Source: JBBQYA01 sp038209155
Lineage (GTDB): Bacteria > Bacteroidota > Bacteroidia > Sphingobacteriales > Sphingobacteriaceae
Direction of reading: 5' to 3'
NCBI GenBank assembly: GCA_038209155.1
Contig: JBBQYA010000133.1
Span: forward strand, 1 to 5,109
DNA: 5,109 bases
In this document: positions 1 through 5,084 of the stretch, one piece after another
Layout of the letters: each line of letters begins with the position of its first letter
How positions within the stretch are numbered: position 1 is the first letter of the stretch
Position numbers and translations under genes: made by a program
Notes under the pieces: model-generated
Database searches by the model: none
What the model was told of the DNA's origin: nothing
Seen by the model: the letters and a program-made list of their open reading frames with translations, nothing else

Positions 1-387
1 ATAAATAACTTACGTTTACCATCAACTATAAATTTGAACGCTAACAATAAATTATCATTGTTAGTTACTTATATTTTATTTACAAAAGAAAGTATGCATG
101 ATTTTGAATCATTAAAACCTATATTTTTTCAACAAATAATCGATGGAATGGTTTACGATCTATATTTCCCAGAATTATTACAACAACACAATCGTACTAT
201 TATTGAACACCTTGGTGAGTTACCAGAGTTTGCAGATACGATGAGCGATGCCACTAAAATGCAAATTATAAACACCGTTTTTGAAAGATTAAATGAAAAA
301 AGTCATCCAGTAAGGGTTAATTTGTTCTATATGAACTCTATTCCAGAAATAGCTATTATGGAGGGTAAAAAAGAGGAAAGTATATAA
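1..387 (+). CDS. C-terminal end of an Eco57I/TaqI-like DNA methyltransferase (type IIG restriction-modification), 5' truncated by the window edge
   Basis: The frame is open from base 1 (Ile-Asn-Asn-Leu-Arg-Leu-Pro...), so these 128 codons are the tail of a longer gene; the TTG at 34 is an internal leucine, not a start. From memory of the family, the order LVTYILF, FFQQIIDGMVYDLYFPE (about residues 42-58), an IIEHLGELP segment and HPVRVNLFYMNSIPEIAIMEGK-like terminal residues (102-122) matches the extreme C-terminus of large Eco57I/TaqI-type enzymes, after the TaqI-like specificity domain. Such enzymes methylate adenine with S-adenosylmethionine, and many carry a nuclease in the same chain. 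The catalytic NPPY motif and any nuclease lie outside the window, so methylase-only versus methylase-nuclease cannot be decided. A strong hairpin begins 5 bases after the stop. The family call is inference from the tail only. Confidence 0.7.
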   Translation: MNNLRLPSTINLNANNKLSLLVTYILFTKESMHDFESLKPIFFQQIIDGMVYDLYFPELLQQHNRTIIEHLGELPEFADTMSDATKMQIINTVFERLNEKSHPVRVNLFYMNSIPEIAIMEGKKEESI

Positions 388-392
388 AATGT

Positions 393-417
393 AACTGTCC
401 CAAAAATTGGGACAGTT
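393..417. repeat. Perfect 11-bp inverted repeat (hairpin) between the methylase tail and the bro genes
   Basis: AACTGTCCCAA at 393-403 is the exact reverse complement of TTGGGACAGTT at 407-417, with loop AAA. It could end transcription of the methylase gene, but no T-tract follows on the + strand (GAAAATGC comes next), so it is not a textbook intrinsic terminator. It also contains the half-sites TGTCCC and GGGACA that form the palindrome inside the next gene, so an operator role is equally possible. Confidence 0.85.
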
Positions 418-452
418 GAAAATGCTTGCAGAAGATTAAAATTGAAATAATT

Positions 453-665
453 ATGACAAATTTAAAAATATTCGAAACGGCATCAATTCGATCGTTCTAT
501 GACGAGGAAACAGAAAAATGGTATTTCTCTATTGTAGATGTAGTTGAAGTGCTTACTAATTCTACCAATCCAACAGATTATTTAAAAAAACTTCGTAAAC
601 GAGATACAGAACTTGGCATCTTCCTAGGGACAAATTGTCCCCAGGTAGCAGATAAAATTAATTAA
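453..665 (+). pseudogene. Truncated Bro-N domain gene (70 aa), degenerate copy of the following gene
   Basis: The ATG at 453 is preferred over the TTG at 426 because the protein from there aligns residue for residue with the start of the next gene: both run (T/S)-x-(L/I)-K-(I/L)-F-E, then EEKWYFS at nearly the same position, DVVE(V/I)LT, a YLKKL/YIKKM segment, RD-x-(E/Q)-L and GT(N/I)C at residues 59-62. It stops after VADKIN at residue 70, whereas the neighbour continues for another 210 residues. Only about the first two-thirds of the Bro-N (phage antirepressor/BRO DNA-binding) domain is left and no C-terminal domain remains. The 15 bases between its stop and the next ATG hold no further bro sequence, so the missing part is deleted rather than frameshifted. 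It could still yield a small protein. A palindrome sits at codons 58-65, just before the point where similarity ends. Confidence 0.75.
623..645. repeat. 23-bp imperfect palindrome inside the truncated bro gene
   Basis: The arms are CCT-A-GGGACAA (623-633) and TTGTCCC-C-AGG (635-645) around a central A at 634. There is one mismatched pair (626/642); the other ten pairs are perfect. It is centred on the middle base of codon 61 and spans codons 57 to 65 (Leu-Gly-Thr-Asn-Cys-Pro-Gln region). The next gene has an equivalent palindrome at the same codon. Confidence 0.85.
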
Positions 666-680
666 TTAAACCTATTTAAA

Positions 681-1523
681 ATGAGTGCCATAAAATTATT
701 TGAAGAAAAAAAGGTTCGCTCTATTTATAATGAAGAAGAGGAAAAATGGTATTTTTCGGTGCAAGATGTGGTAGAGATATTAACAGATAGCAGTGATGTT
801 AAGCAGTATATCAAAAAAATGTTAAGTCGTGATGAGCAACTAAAAAGCAACTGGGGTACAATTTGTACCCTAGTACAAATGAAAGCTGCTGATGGTAAAA
901 CCAGAAAAATTCAAGCAGCAAATACTGAAAACATTTTACGCCTTATCCAATCTATTCCATCACCCAAAGCCGAACCTTTCAAGCAATGGTTGGCTCAAGT
1001 AGGTGCAGAACGCATTGCCGAAATAGAAAATCCAGAATTGGCTCAGGCACGAATAAGAGCAACCTATAAAGCTAAAGGATATAGTGATGAATGGATTGAA
1101 AAAAGAATTAGAGGTATTCTGGTTCGAGATGAATTAACCAACGAATGGAAACAACGTGGCGTAAAAGTAGGAAAAGAGTATGCTATATTAACAGCCGAAA
1201 TAAGCAAAGCCACATTTGGTATCATTCCAAGTGATTACAAAAATTTAAAAGGACTTACAAAAGCTTCTGAAAACCTGAGAGATCACATGACCGATTTAGA
1301 ATTGATTTTCACAATGCTTGGCGAAGCTTCAACTACAGAAATTGCAAAAAACAAAAATGCAGTAGGTTTTGTAGAAAATCATAAAGCAGCCAAAGCAGGT
1401 GGAAATGTAGCAGGAAATGCTAGAAAAGAATTAGAACAAAAATCAGGTAAAAAAATTGTGAGTAAAGAAAATTTTAAAAATTTAGATAACACAAAAGAAT
1501 TGAAAGATAATAATGAAAAATAA
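681..1523 (+). CDS. Bro-N / DinD-like protein (phage antirepressor family)
   Basis: This 280-residue protein starts at ATG 681, 15 bases after the previous stop. Residues about 3-105 form a Bro-N domain: EEKWYFS at 20-26, DVVEILT at 29-35, the NWGTICTLV stretch at 57-65, then DGKTRK, AANTE and SIPSPKAEPFKQWLA at 91-105, a hallmark of the Bacteroidota version. Residues about 110-265 resemble the C-terminal part of DinD-type proteins, with NLRDHMTDLELIFTMLGEA and a KAAKAGGNVAGNARKELE segment. Bro-N proteins of phages and mobile elements bind DNA and act as antirepressors; DinD of E. coli is DNA-damage induced and inhibits RecA. Which role applies here is unknown. In Bacteroidota, family members commonly sit beside restriction-modification genes (from memory), as here. 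The lysine- and asparagine-rich last 25 residues look unstructured. No clear Shine-Dalgarno or TAnnTTTG box precedes it, so it may be cotranscribed with the upstream copy. Confidence 0.9.
   Translation: MSAIKLFEEKKVRSIYNEEEEKWYFSVQDVVEILTDSSDVKQYIKKMLSRDEQLKSNWGTICTLVQMKAADGKTRKIQAANTENILRLIQSIPSPKAEPFKQWLAQVGAERIAEIENPELAQARIRATYKAKGYSDEWIEKRIRGILVRDELTNEWKQRGVKVGKEYAILTAEISKATFGIIPSDYKNLKGLTKASENLRDHMTDLELIFTMLGEASTTEIAKNKNAVGFVENHKAAKAGGNVAGNARKELEQKSGKKIVSKENFKNLDNTKELKDNNEK
851..880. repeat. Two overlapping inverted repeats inside the full-length bro gene
   Basis: Repeat A (851-873) has arms CT-G-GGGTACAA and TTGTACCC-T-AG around T862. The only non-Watson-Crick pair is 853/871, a G-T that would wobble in RNA. 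Repeat B (861-880) has arms ATTTGTAC (861-868) and GTACAAAT (873-880) around CCTA. They share 861-873, so an RNA could fold only one at a time. Repeat A is centred on the middle base of codon 61, exactly as in the truncated copy. Confidence 0.85.
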
Positions 1524-1536
1524 TTTATAAAAAGTA

Positions 1537-1562
1537 AATGCCCAACGGTTAGGTTGAGCATT
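1537..1562. repeat. Intergenic hairpin with attC-like ends
   Basis: AATGC-C-CAAC (1537-1546) pairs with GTTG-A-GCATT (1553-1562), with one mismatch (1542/1557) and loop GGTTAG. The two edges read GCCCAAC (1540-1546) and GTTGAGC (1553-1559), which fit the RYYYAAC and GTTRRRY core sites of integron cassette recombination sites. The 6-base gap is far too short for a normal attC. It lies 14 bases after the bro stop and has no T-tract, so it is a poor intrinsic terminator. Confidence 0.55.
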
Positions 1563-1588
1563 AGTCCAACAATACTATCATTGGAGAT

Positions 1589-1600
1589 GTACAAGTACAA
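1589..1600. repeat. Tandem GTACAA-GTACAA upstream of the ATPase gene
   Basis: Two abutting GTACAA hexamers lie 14 bases before the ATPase ATG. With the preceding T the site also reads as an inverted repeat, TGTAC-AA-GTACA. The same hexamer occurs at 856-861 and 873-878 in the palindromes of the bro gene. A regulatory role is only a guess. No convincing TAnnTTTG promoter box was found in the 91-base spacer. Confidence 0.4.
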
Positions 1601-1614
1601 AAATAATATAATAA

Positions 1615-3189
1615 ATGAGAATAACCGAAATAAAACTAAACAACTACCGTGCGTTTTATGGCGAACACACAATTTCGTTGGATAAAGATGGTAAAAACCT
1701 TATGGTTTATGGTGAAAATGGTAGTGGTAAAAGTTCACTTTTTACTGCTTTACAAAACTTTTTTCTGTCATCTGTTCAAAGAGTAAATGTAGAAGAAAAT
1801 ATTTTTGTACCAGCTTCTAAAAAGAATACAGTTGCTATACAAGTTACTATTAAAGAATCGGCTGCATCAACTAAAACGACCAATTTTGAATTAAATAGTA
1901 TAGATAAACAAATTATTAGTGTTGATAAAACAATAATAGCAGATGCCAATAAAATAAAAGGTTTTTTTGACTATCGCAGCTTATTAAGAACCCACATTGA
2001 ACACGCTAATGAAGTCGATTTATTTGATATTTTAATTAATGGTATTTTAAAACATTCCATTAATAGGTTTTCAACAAAAGAAATAGGTTCAGAATGGCAA
2101 TCAATTTACAACCATACTTTTAAAGTAAGAAACACTGTTGGTGTGCAAACAAAAATAAAAAACTACTTAAAAGATAAATTCAATCCTGGTCTAAAACAAT
2201 TAATTCAAGACATTGAAAAAGACACAAATATATTTATGTGCTATTTTGGTGAAAGTGTTAAAATTAAACTTGAATTTACCGAAGTGAATTATCTAGGTAG
2301 AAGTAATCTTTTAGGAAATACTATTAAACTAAAATTAGATTTTCATAATACACATATTCCAAAACATCAATTTTTTTTAAATGAAGCAAAGTTATCGGCG
2401 TTAGCAATTAGTTTATATTTAGCTTCAATCAAAGTTAATCCTACTGCTGGTGCTTTAAAGATATTGGTTCTTGATGATTTATTAATCGGTTTAGATATGA
2501 GTAACCGTTTACCATTGCTCAAAATTTTAAAAAACCATTTTATTGAAGTGCCAGAAAACGAGAGGTTCCAAACAATAATGACTACCTATGATAAAGTTTG
2601 GTATGAATTGGTTAGAAATTTCTTCGGTAACGAAAAATGGAAATACATTGAAATTTTCTCAAAATCATTAGATGATAAAGACTTTGAAATACCACTAATT
2701 GTAAACGAAAAAGGATATTTAATAAAAGCAAAACATTACCTAGCAGAAAAAGATTATAAAGCTTCGGCTGTCTACATCAGAACAGAGTTCGAGAGACTGG
2801 TAAAAGTAATATGCAGTTCAAGGAAATTATTAGTGATTTATAAAAAAAACGTAAAAGAAATCACTAGTGAAGATTATTGGTTAGCAATAACTACACAAAC
2901 AAATTTGGATAGAGAATTAATAAAAGAATTAGAAATCCATAGAGGAACTGTAATGAATCCATTCAGTCATTATGATTTAGAAAAACCAGAATTCGAACAA
3001 GAATTAAAAGATACAATTGTTTCTATTGAAAAATTAATTATAATAACTAATTTGGCACATACAGAAGCAACTTTCTTAAAAAAAGATATTACAATTGAAG
3101 GTTTAATCAATAAAATAAAATCTCTTGAAAACACAGTTTCTATAAAAGACAAGACAATTGGTGAACTAAGAGAGTTAAGTAATAAATAG
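1615..3189 (+). CDS. SMC/RecF-like AAA family ATPase with helical C-terminal domain
   Basis: This 524-residue protein starts IKLNNYRAF, the usual opening of RecF/SMC-type ATPases that act on DNA or RNA ends or drive defence effectors. Walker A is GENGSGKSS at residues 33-41. An ABC-signature-like LNEAKLSALAISLYLA lies at 255-270, Walker B ILVLDD at 283-288, a D-loop-like GLD at 292-294, and a switch segment TTYDK at 323-327 with Tyr where many relatives have His. Only about 215 residues separate Walker A from the signature and they show no heptad pattern, so a long SMC coiled coil is absent. Residues about 375-480 form a separate helical domain (AEKDYKASAVYIRTEFERL, then HRGTVMNPFSHYD at 442-454) reminiscent of HEPN/DUF4145-like helical bundles; this is inference. 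Residues 488-523 could form a short coiled coil. The following gene begins 7 bases after the stop, suggesting an ATPase-partner pair. The start ATG has no obvious Shine-Dalgarno. Confidence 0.85.
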   Translation: MRITEIKLNNYRAFYGEHTISLDKDGKNLMVYGENGSGKSSLFTALQNFFLSSVQRVNVEENIFVPASKKNTVAIQVTIKESAASTKTTNFELNSIDKQIISVDKTIIADANKIKGFFDYRSLLRTHIEHANEVDLFDILINGILKHSINRFSTKEIGSEWQSIYNHTFKVRNTVGVQTKIKNYLKDKFNPGLKQLIQDIEKDTNIFMCYFGESVKIKLEFTEVNYLGRSNLLGNTIKLKLDFHNTHIPKHQFFLNEAKLSALAISLYLASIKVNPTAGALKILVLDDLLIGLDMSNRLPLLKILKNHFIEVPENERFQTIMTTYDKVWYELVRNFFGNEKWKYIEIFSKSLDDKDFEIPLIVNEKGYLIKAKHYLAEKDYKASAVYIRTEFERLVKVICSSRKLLVIYKKNVKEITSEDYWLAITTQTNLDRELIKELEIHRGTVMNPFSHYDLEKPEFEQELKDTIVSIEKLIIITNLAHTEATFLKKDITIEGLINKIKSLENTVSIKDKTIGELRELSNK

Positions 3190-3196
3190 TATAAAC

Positions 3197-3552
3197 TTGG
3201 AAAACCTAAAAATAAATATCATCCCATTCAAACATCCTTCGCTACAGAAAGAGTTTGGTTTTTACAAAGAAAAAAAAGAAGGCTTCTTCCCTATTCACAG
3301 AGGAGATTTGCCAAAAGAGATATGGGATAATTTTAAACCAGAGTTACAAGATGTAAAATATTTATATTCCAATTTTTCAGATACGATAGATTGTGATATG
3401 TCGGCAAATGTAGATATGTTCCACAGCACAACTTTTGCAAAACACTATTACACAAGATTAGTTTATAATTACTTCGCTTCTATTGCCGATACCATACAGT
3501 TCAATTATGTAAAAGATATTGAGGTTTGGTTTTTAGATACTAAAGCAAGTAC
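3197..3552 (+). pseudogene. 5' part of an unidentified gene, disrupted by the IS3-family insertion
   Basis: About 118 codons of host gene remain. The frame formally runs on to TAA at 3566-3568, but its last four residues (Val-Leu-Ala-Pro) are encoded by the left tip of the IS, so the native C-terminus has been displaced. The frame opens after a stop at 3176-3178 and the only conventional start near the front is TTG 3197; the first in-frame ATG is near residue 68, inside a well-folded-looking region, so TTG is preferred. It lies 7 bases after the ATPase stop, so translational coupling is likely. The product is aromatic-rich and soluble-looking: FGFYKEKKEGFFPIHRGDLP at about 21-40, KYLYSNF at about 54-60, FAKHYYTRLVYNYF at about 80-93, and DIEVWFLD at about 107-114. 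There is no signal peptide or membrane segment. I do not recognise it securely. A faint resemblance, from memory, to the N-terminus of some Bacteroidota prokaryotic Argonautes is untested. Confidence 0.65.
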
Positions 3553-3578
3553 TGTTTTAGCCCCTTAAATAATCGGAC
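3553..3578 (+). repeat. Left terminal inverted repeat (IRL) of the IS
   Basis: It begins TGTTTTAGCCCC and ends TAATCGGAC. Aligned to the reverse complement of the right end it has four mismatches and one extra A. The TG start and the point where host-gene reading is lost agree on 3553 as the boundary. Confidence 0.85.
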
Positions 3579-3599
3579 ACAATTATAAAACAAAAACTA

Positions 3600-3607
3600 T
3601 AATTTTG
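3600..3607 (+). promoter_or_regulatory. Possible Bacteroidota -7 box (TAATTTTG) for the transposase genes
   Basis: TAATTTTG matches TAnnTTTG and lies 4 bases before the orfA ATG. No TTG-type -33 box is visible at the right distance, and a transcript from here would be almost leaderless. Weak by itself. Confidence 0.3.
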
Positions 3608-3611
3608 TACG

Positions 3612-3926
3612 ATGGAAAAGCGAAAATTTACTACAGAGGAGAAGCTAAAAATCATAAAGGAAGCTTCGGAACAAGGCGTTAAACTAACATTAGAGAAGTA
3701 TTCTGTATTTCCTGCGAGTTATTATGCTTGGAAAAAGAAAATGGAAACTATGGGCGTGGAGGGTTTTTCTCATGGAATGACTCCAGATCAACTTAAACGC
3801 ATTAGAGAGCTAGAAAAAGAAAACAAGCTACTCAAAGAAATTGTCATTCAAAAAGAAATAGAAGGCAGATTAAAAGACGAATTGCTAAAAAAGAAATTAG
3901 CCTTGGAGAAAAAAAAGAAATTGTGA
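3612..3926 (+). CDS. IS3-family transposase OrfA (HTH, leucine-zipper subunit)
   Basis: This 104-residue protein is the usual length for IS3-family OrfA. Residues about 3-45 form the helix-turn-helix that binds the IS ends (KRKFTTEEKLKIIKEA, then LEKYSVFPASYYAWKKKM). Residues about 58-100 are a strongly charged helix with leucine/isoleucine heptads (LKRIRELEKENKLLKEIVIQK) for dimerisation. The start is ATG 3612; there is no Shine-Dalgarno. Its last codons contain a run of eight A, where ribosomes are expected to shift into orfB. Alone, OrfA of related elements acts as a DNA-binding regulator of transposition. Confidence 0.93.
   Translation: MEKRKFTTEEKLKIIKEASEQGVKLTLEKYSVFPASYYAWKKKMETMGVEGFSHGMTPDQLKRIRELEKENKLLKEIVIQKEIEGRLKDELLKKKLALEKKKKL
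3911..3917 (+). other. Programmed -1 frameshift site A-AAA-AAG (orfA to orfAB)
   Basis: In the orfA frame the codons here are AAA (3912-3914) and AAG (3915-3917), preceded by A, giving the canonical X-XXY-YYZ heptamer. Slipping back one base puts the next codon at 3917, which is the orfB frame (Glu-Ile-Val-Arg-Ser...). The resulting OrfAB fusion would be about 465 residues and is the active transposase in this family. I saw no clear stimulatory hairpin immediately downstream. Confidence 0.8.
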
Positions 3927-5008
3927 GAAGTTATATTTTTCAGGGCTTGAAAACAGAAGTAGCTTTTCGATTATCTGGGGTAACCAAACATCAGTATTAT
4001 TATCAAAAGAAGAAAACCAAGCAAGGTCGGGGTTGTTCTATTAGTACATTTTATAATGATAGTTCTGGCGAAAAAATTGAAGTTTCAAATGATGTTATTA
4101 TTCAAGAAATCAAGCAAACTCATCAAGATCCTGACACCGATTATGGTTATCAAAAAATGGAAGCTTCTTTGAAAATAAAGGGATATTGTATTAATCATAA
4201 GAAAGTATATCGATTGATGAAAGAATCACAATTGCTAAAGGAGAAATATCAAAAACCGTCTAAAACTAGAGTAAAATACCGCAAAGTTTTTCCGAGTCAA
4301 CCTTATGAAGTCTTGGAAATGGACATTAAATTTGTATGGGTCGAGGAGTATAAAATGCACTGTTATGTTTTGACAACCATTGACACTTTTACACGGGTTG
4401 TCTTGCATTGGATGGTTGCCTACTCAATCAAAAAGCAAGATGTCAAAAATGCTTGGGAACATATTATAATCAAACATTTACAGCCAAATAATTGTTTAGA
4501 AAAAGGTATAAATATTGAAGTTCGCAATGATAATGATAGTCGGTTTTCGGCAAAGTTGATTCAAGATTTTTTTAAAGAAAACTATCTCAATCAAGTATTT
4601 ACGCATCCATATACGCCACAAGAAAATGGTCATATTGAGAGTTTTCACGCAATTTTGGCAAAAAAACTACGTCCTTATAGTTTTTGGTCAATCGAAGAAT
4701 TGGAAGGTGTTTTGACTCTTTTCTATGAAAAATATAATAATGAACGCTTGCATTCATCAGTATGCAATTTACCTCCAAATATCTTTTTAGAATGCTGGAA
4801 TAAAGAACTAATCGAACAAAAAAGGGACGAAAAGAAATGGAAAATAACTTTCAAACTCAAAATACCCTACGGTCAAATATCGGGACATACGAGCTTAAAG
4901 TGCAGTTCCTTGCAAAATTTAGAGATTCCGCCTTTTTGGGCGGATGAACTAAATTTTAATAAAAACGAAATGATCAGGCCTGAAACATTTCTACAAACAT
5001 CGGTGTAA
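3923..5008 (+). CDS. IS3-family transposase OrfB (DDE integrase domain)
   Basis: The frame opens at GTG 3923, overlapping the orfA stop as GTGA, but the protein is probably made mainly as an OrfAB fusion through the -1 shift at 3911-3917. Residues about 60-115 are the HTH_21-like region (DYGYQKMEASLKIKGY, HKKVYRLMKE). The integrase core follows: Asp134 in EVLEMDIKFVW, Asp203 in RNDNDSRF and Glu239 in TPQENGHIES give a D-D(35)E triad, so the enzyme looks intact. YNNERLH at 271-277 ends the core. Position 205 is Asp where most relatives have Gly. About 65 residues beyond the core (WKITFKLKIPYGQISGHTSL... to Val361) make it longer than standard OrfB; similar tails occur in some Bacteroidota elements (from memory). 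It cuts and joins the element's ends during copy-out/paste-in transposition. Confidence 0.93.
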   Translation: MRSYIFQGLKTEVAFRLSGVTKHQYYYQKKKTKQGRGCSISTFYNDSSGEKIEVSNDVIIQEIKQTHQDPDTDYGYQKMEASLKIKGYCINHKKVYRLMKESQLLKEKYQKPSKTRVKYRKVFPSQPYEVLEMDIKFVWVEEYKMHCYVLTTIDTFTRVVLHWMVAYSIKKQDVKNAWEHIIIKHLQPNNCLEKGINIEVRNDNDSRFSAKLIQDFFKENYLNQVFTHPYTPQENGHIESFHAILAKKLRPYSFWSIEELEGVLTLFYEKYNNERLHSSVCNLPPNIFLECWNKELIEQKRDEKKWKITFKLKIPYGQISGHTSLKCSSLQNLEIPPFWADELNFNKNEMIRPETFLQTSV

Positions 5009-5028
5009 AACTCGCCTTCGTTTGTTCC

Positions 5029-5057
5029 TTGCCAGGCAAAGATATTTATTAATTTTG
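5029..5057 (+). promoter_or_regulatory. Possible outward-facing promoter at the right end of the IS
   Basis: TTG at 5029-5031 and TAATTTTG at 5050-5057 are separated by 18 bases, close to the Bacteroidota -33/-7 arrangement. They point rightwards out of the element, after the orfB stop, so they could drive whatever lies beyond 5109. Confidence 0.35.
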
Positions 5058-5084
5058 TATGTTTGTAAAACCTAAAATGTTAAA

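Noticed and set aside
426..452. Upstream TTG start adding nine residues to the truncated bro gene
   Set aside because: The paralogue begins at the position equivalent to ATG 453, and the extra residues have no counterpart.
393..880. CRISPR array or regular direct repeats made by the palindromes
   Set aside because: The three palindromic units are irregularly spaced, differ in sequence and two lie inside genes; there are no spacer-repeat periods.
1379..1672. 97-residue minus-strand frame opposite the bro gene end and the spacer
   Set aside because: It is the antisense of the well-supported bro coding region and crosses the spacer and ATPase start; the product is low-complexity and hydrophobic, with no family features.
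2371..2378. T8 homopolymer in the ATPase gene as a phase-variation tract
   Set aside because: Runs of eight A or T occur elsewhere here (for example A8 at 2842-2849) and are ordinary in such AT-rich DNA; the frame is intact.
2831..2870. 9-bp inverted repeat TAGTGATTT/AAATCACTA with an adjoining TCACTAGTGA palindrome in the ATPase gene
   Set aside because: The loop is 18 bases, and a 9-bp match at this range is expected about once by chance in 5 kb of AT-rich DNA; there is no paralogue to test covariation.
2970..3152. 60-residue minus-strand frame inside the ATPase gene
   Set aside because: It lies entirely within the conserved ATPase C-terminus on the opposite strand and has no independent support.
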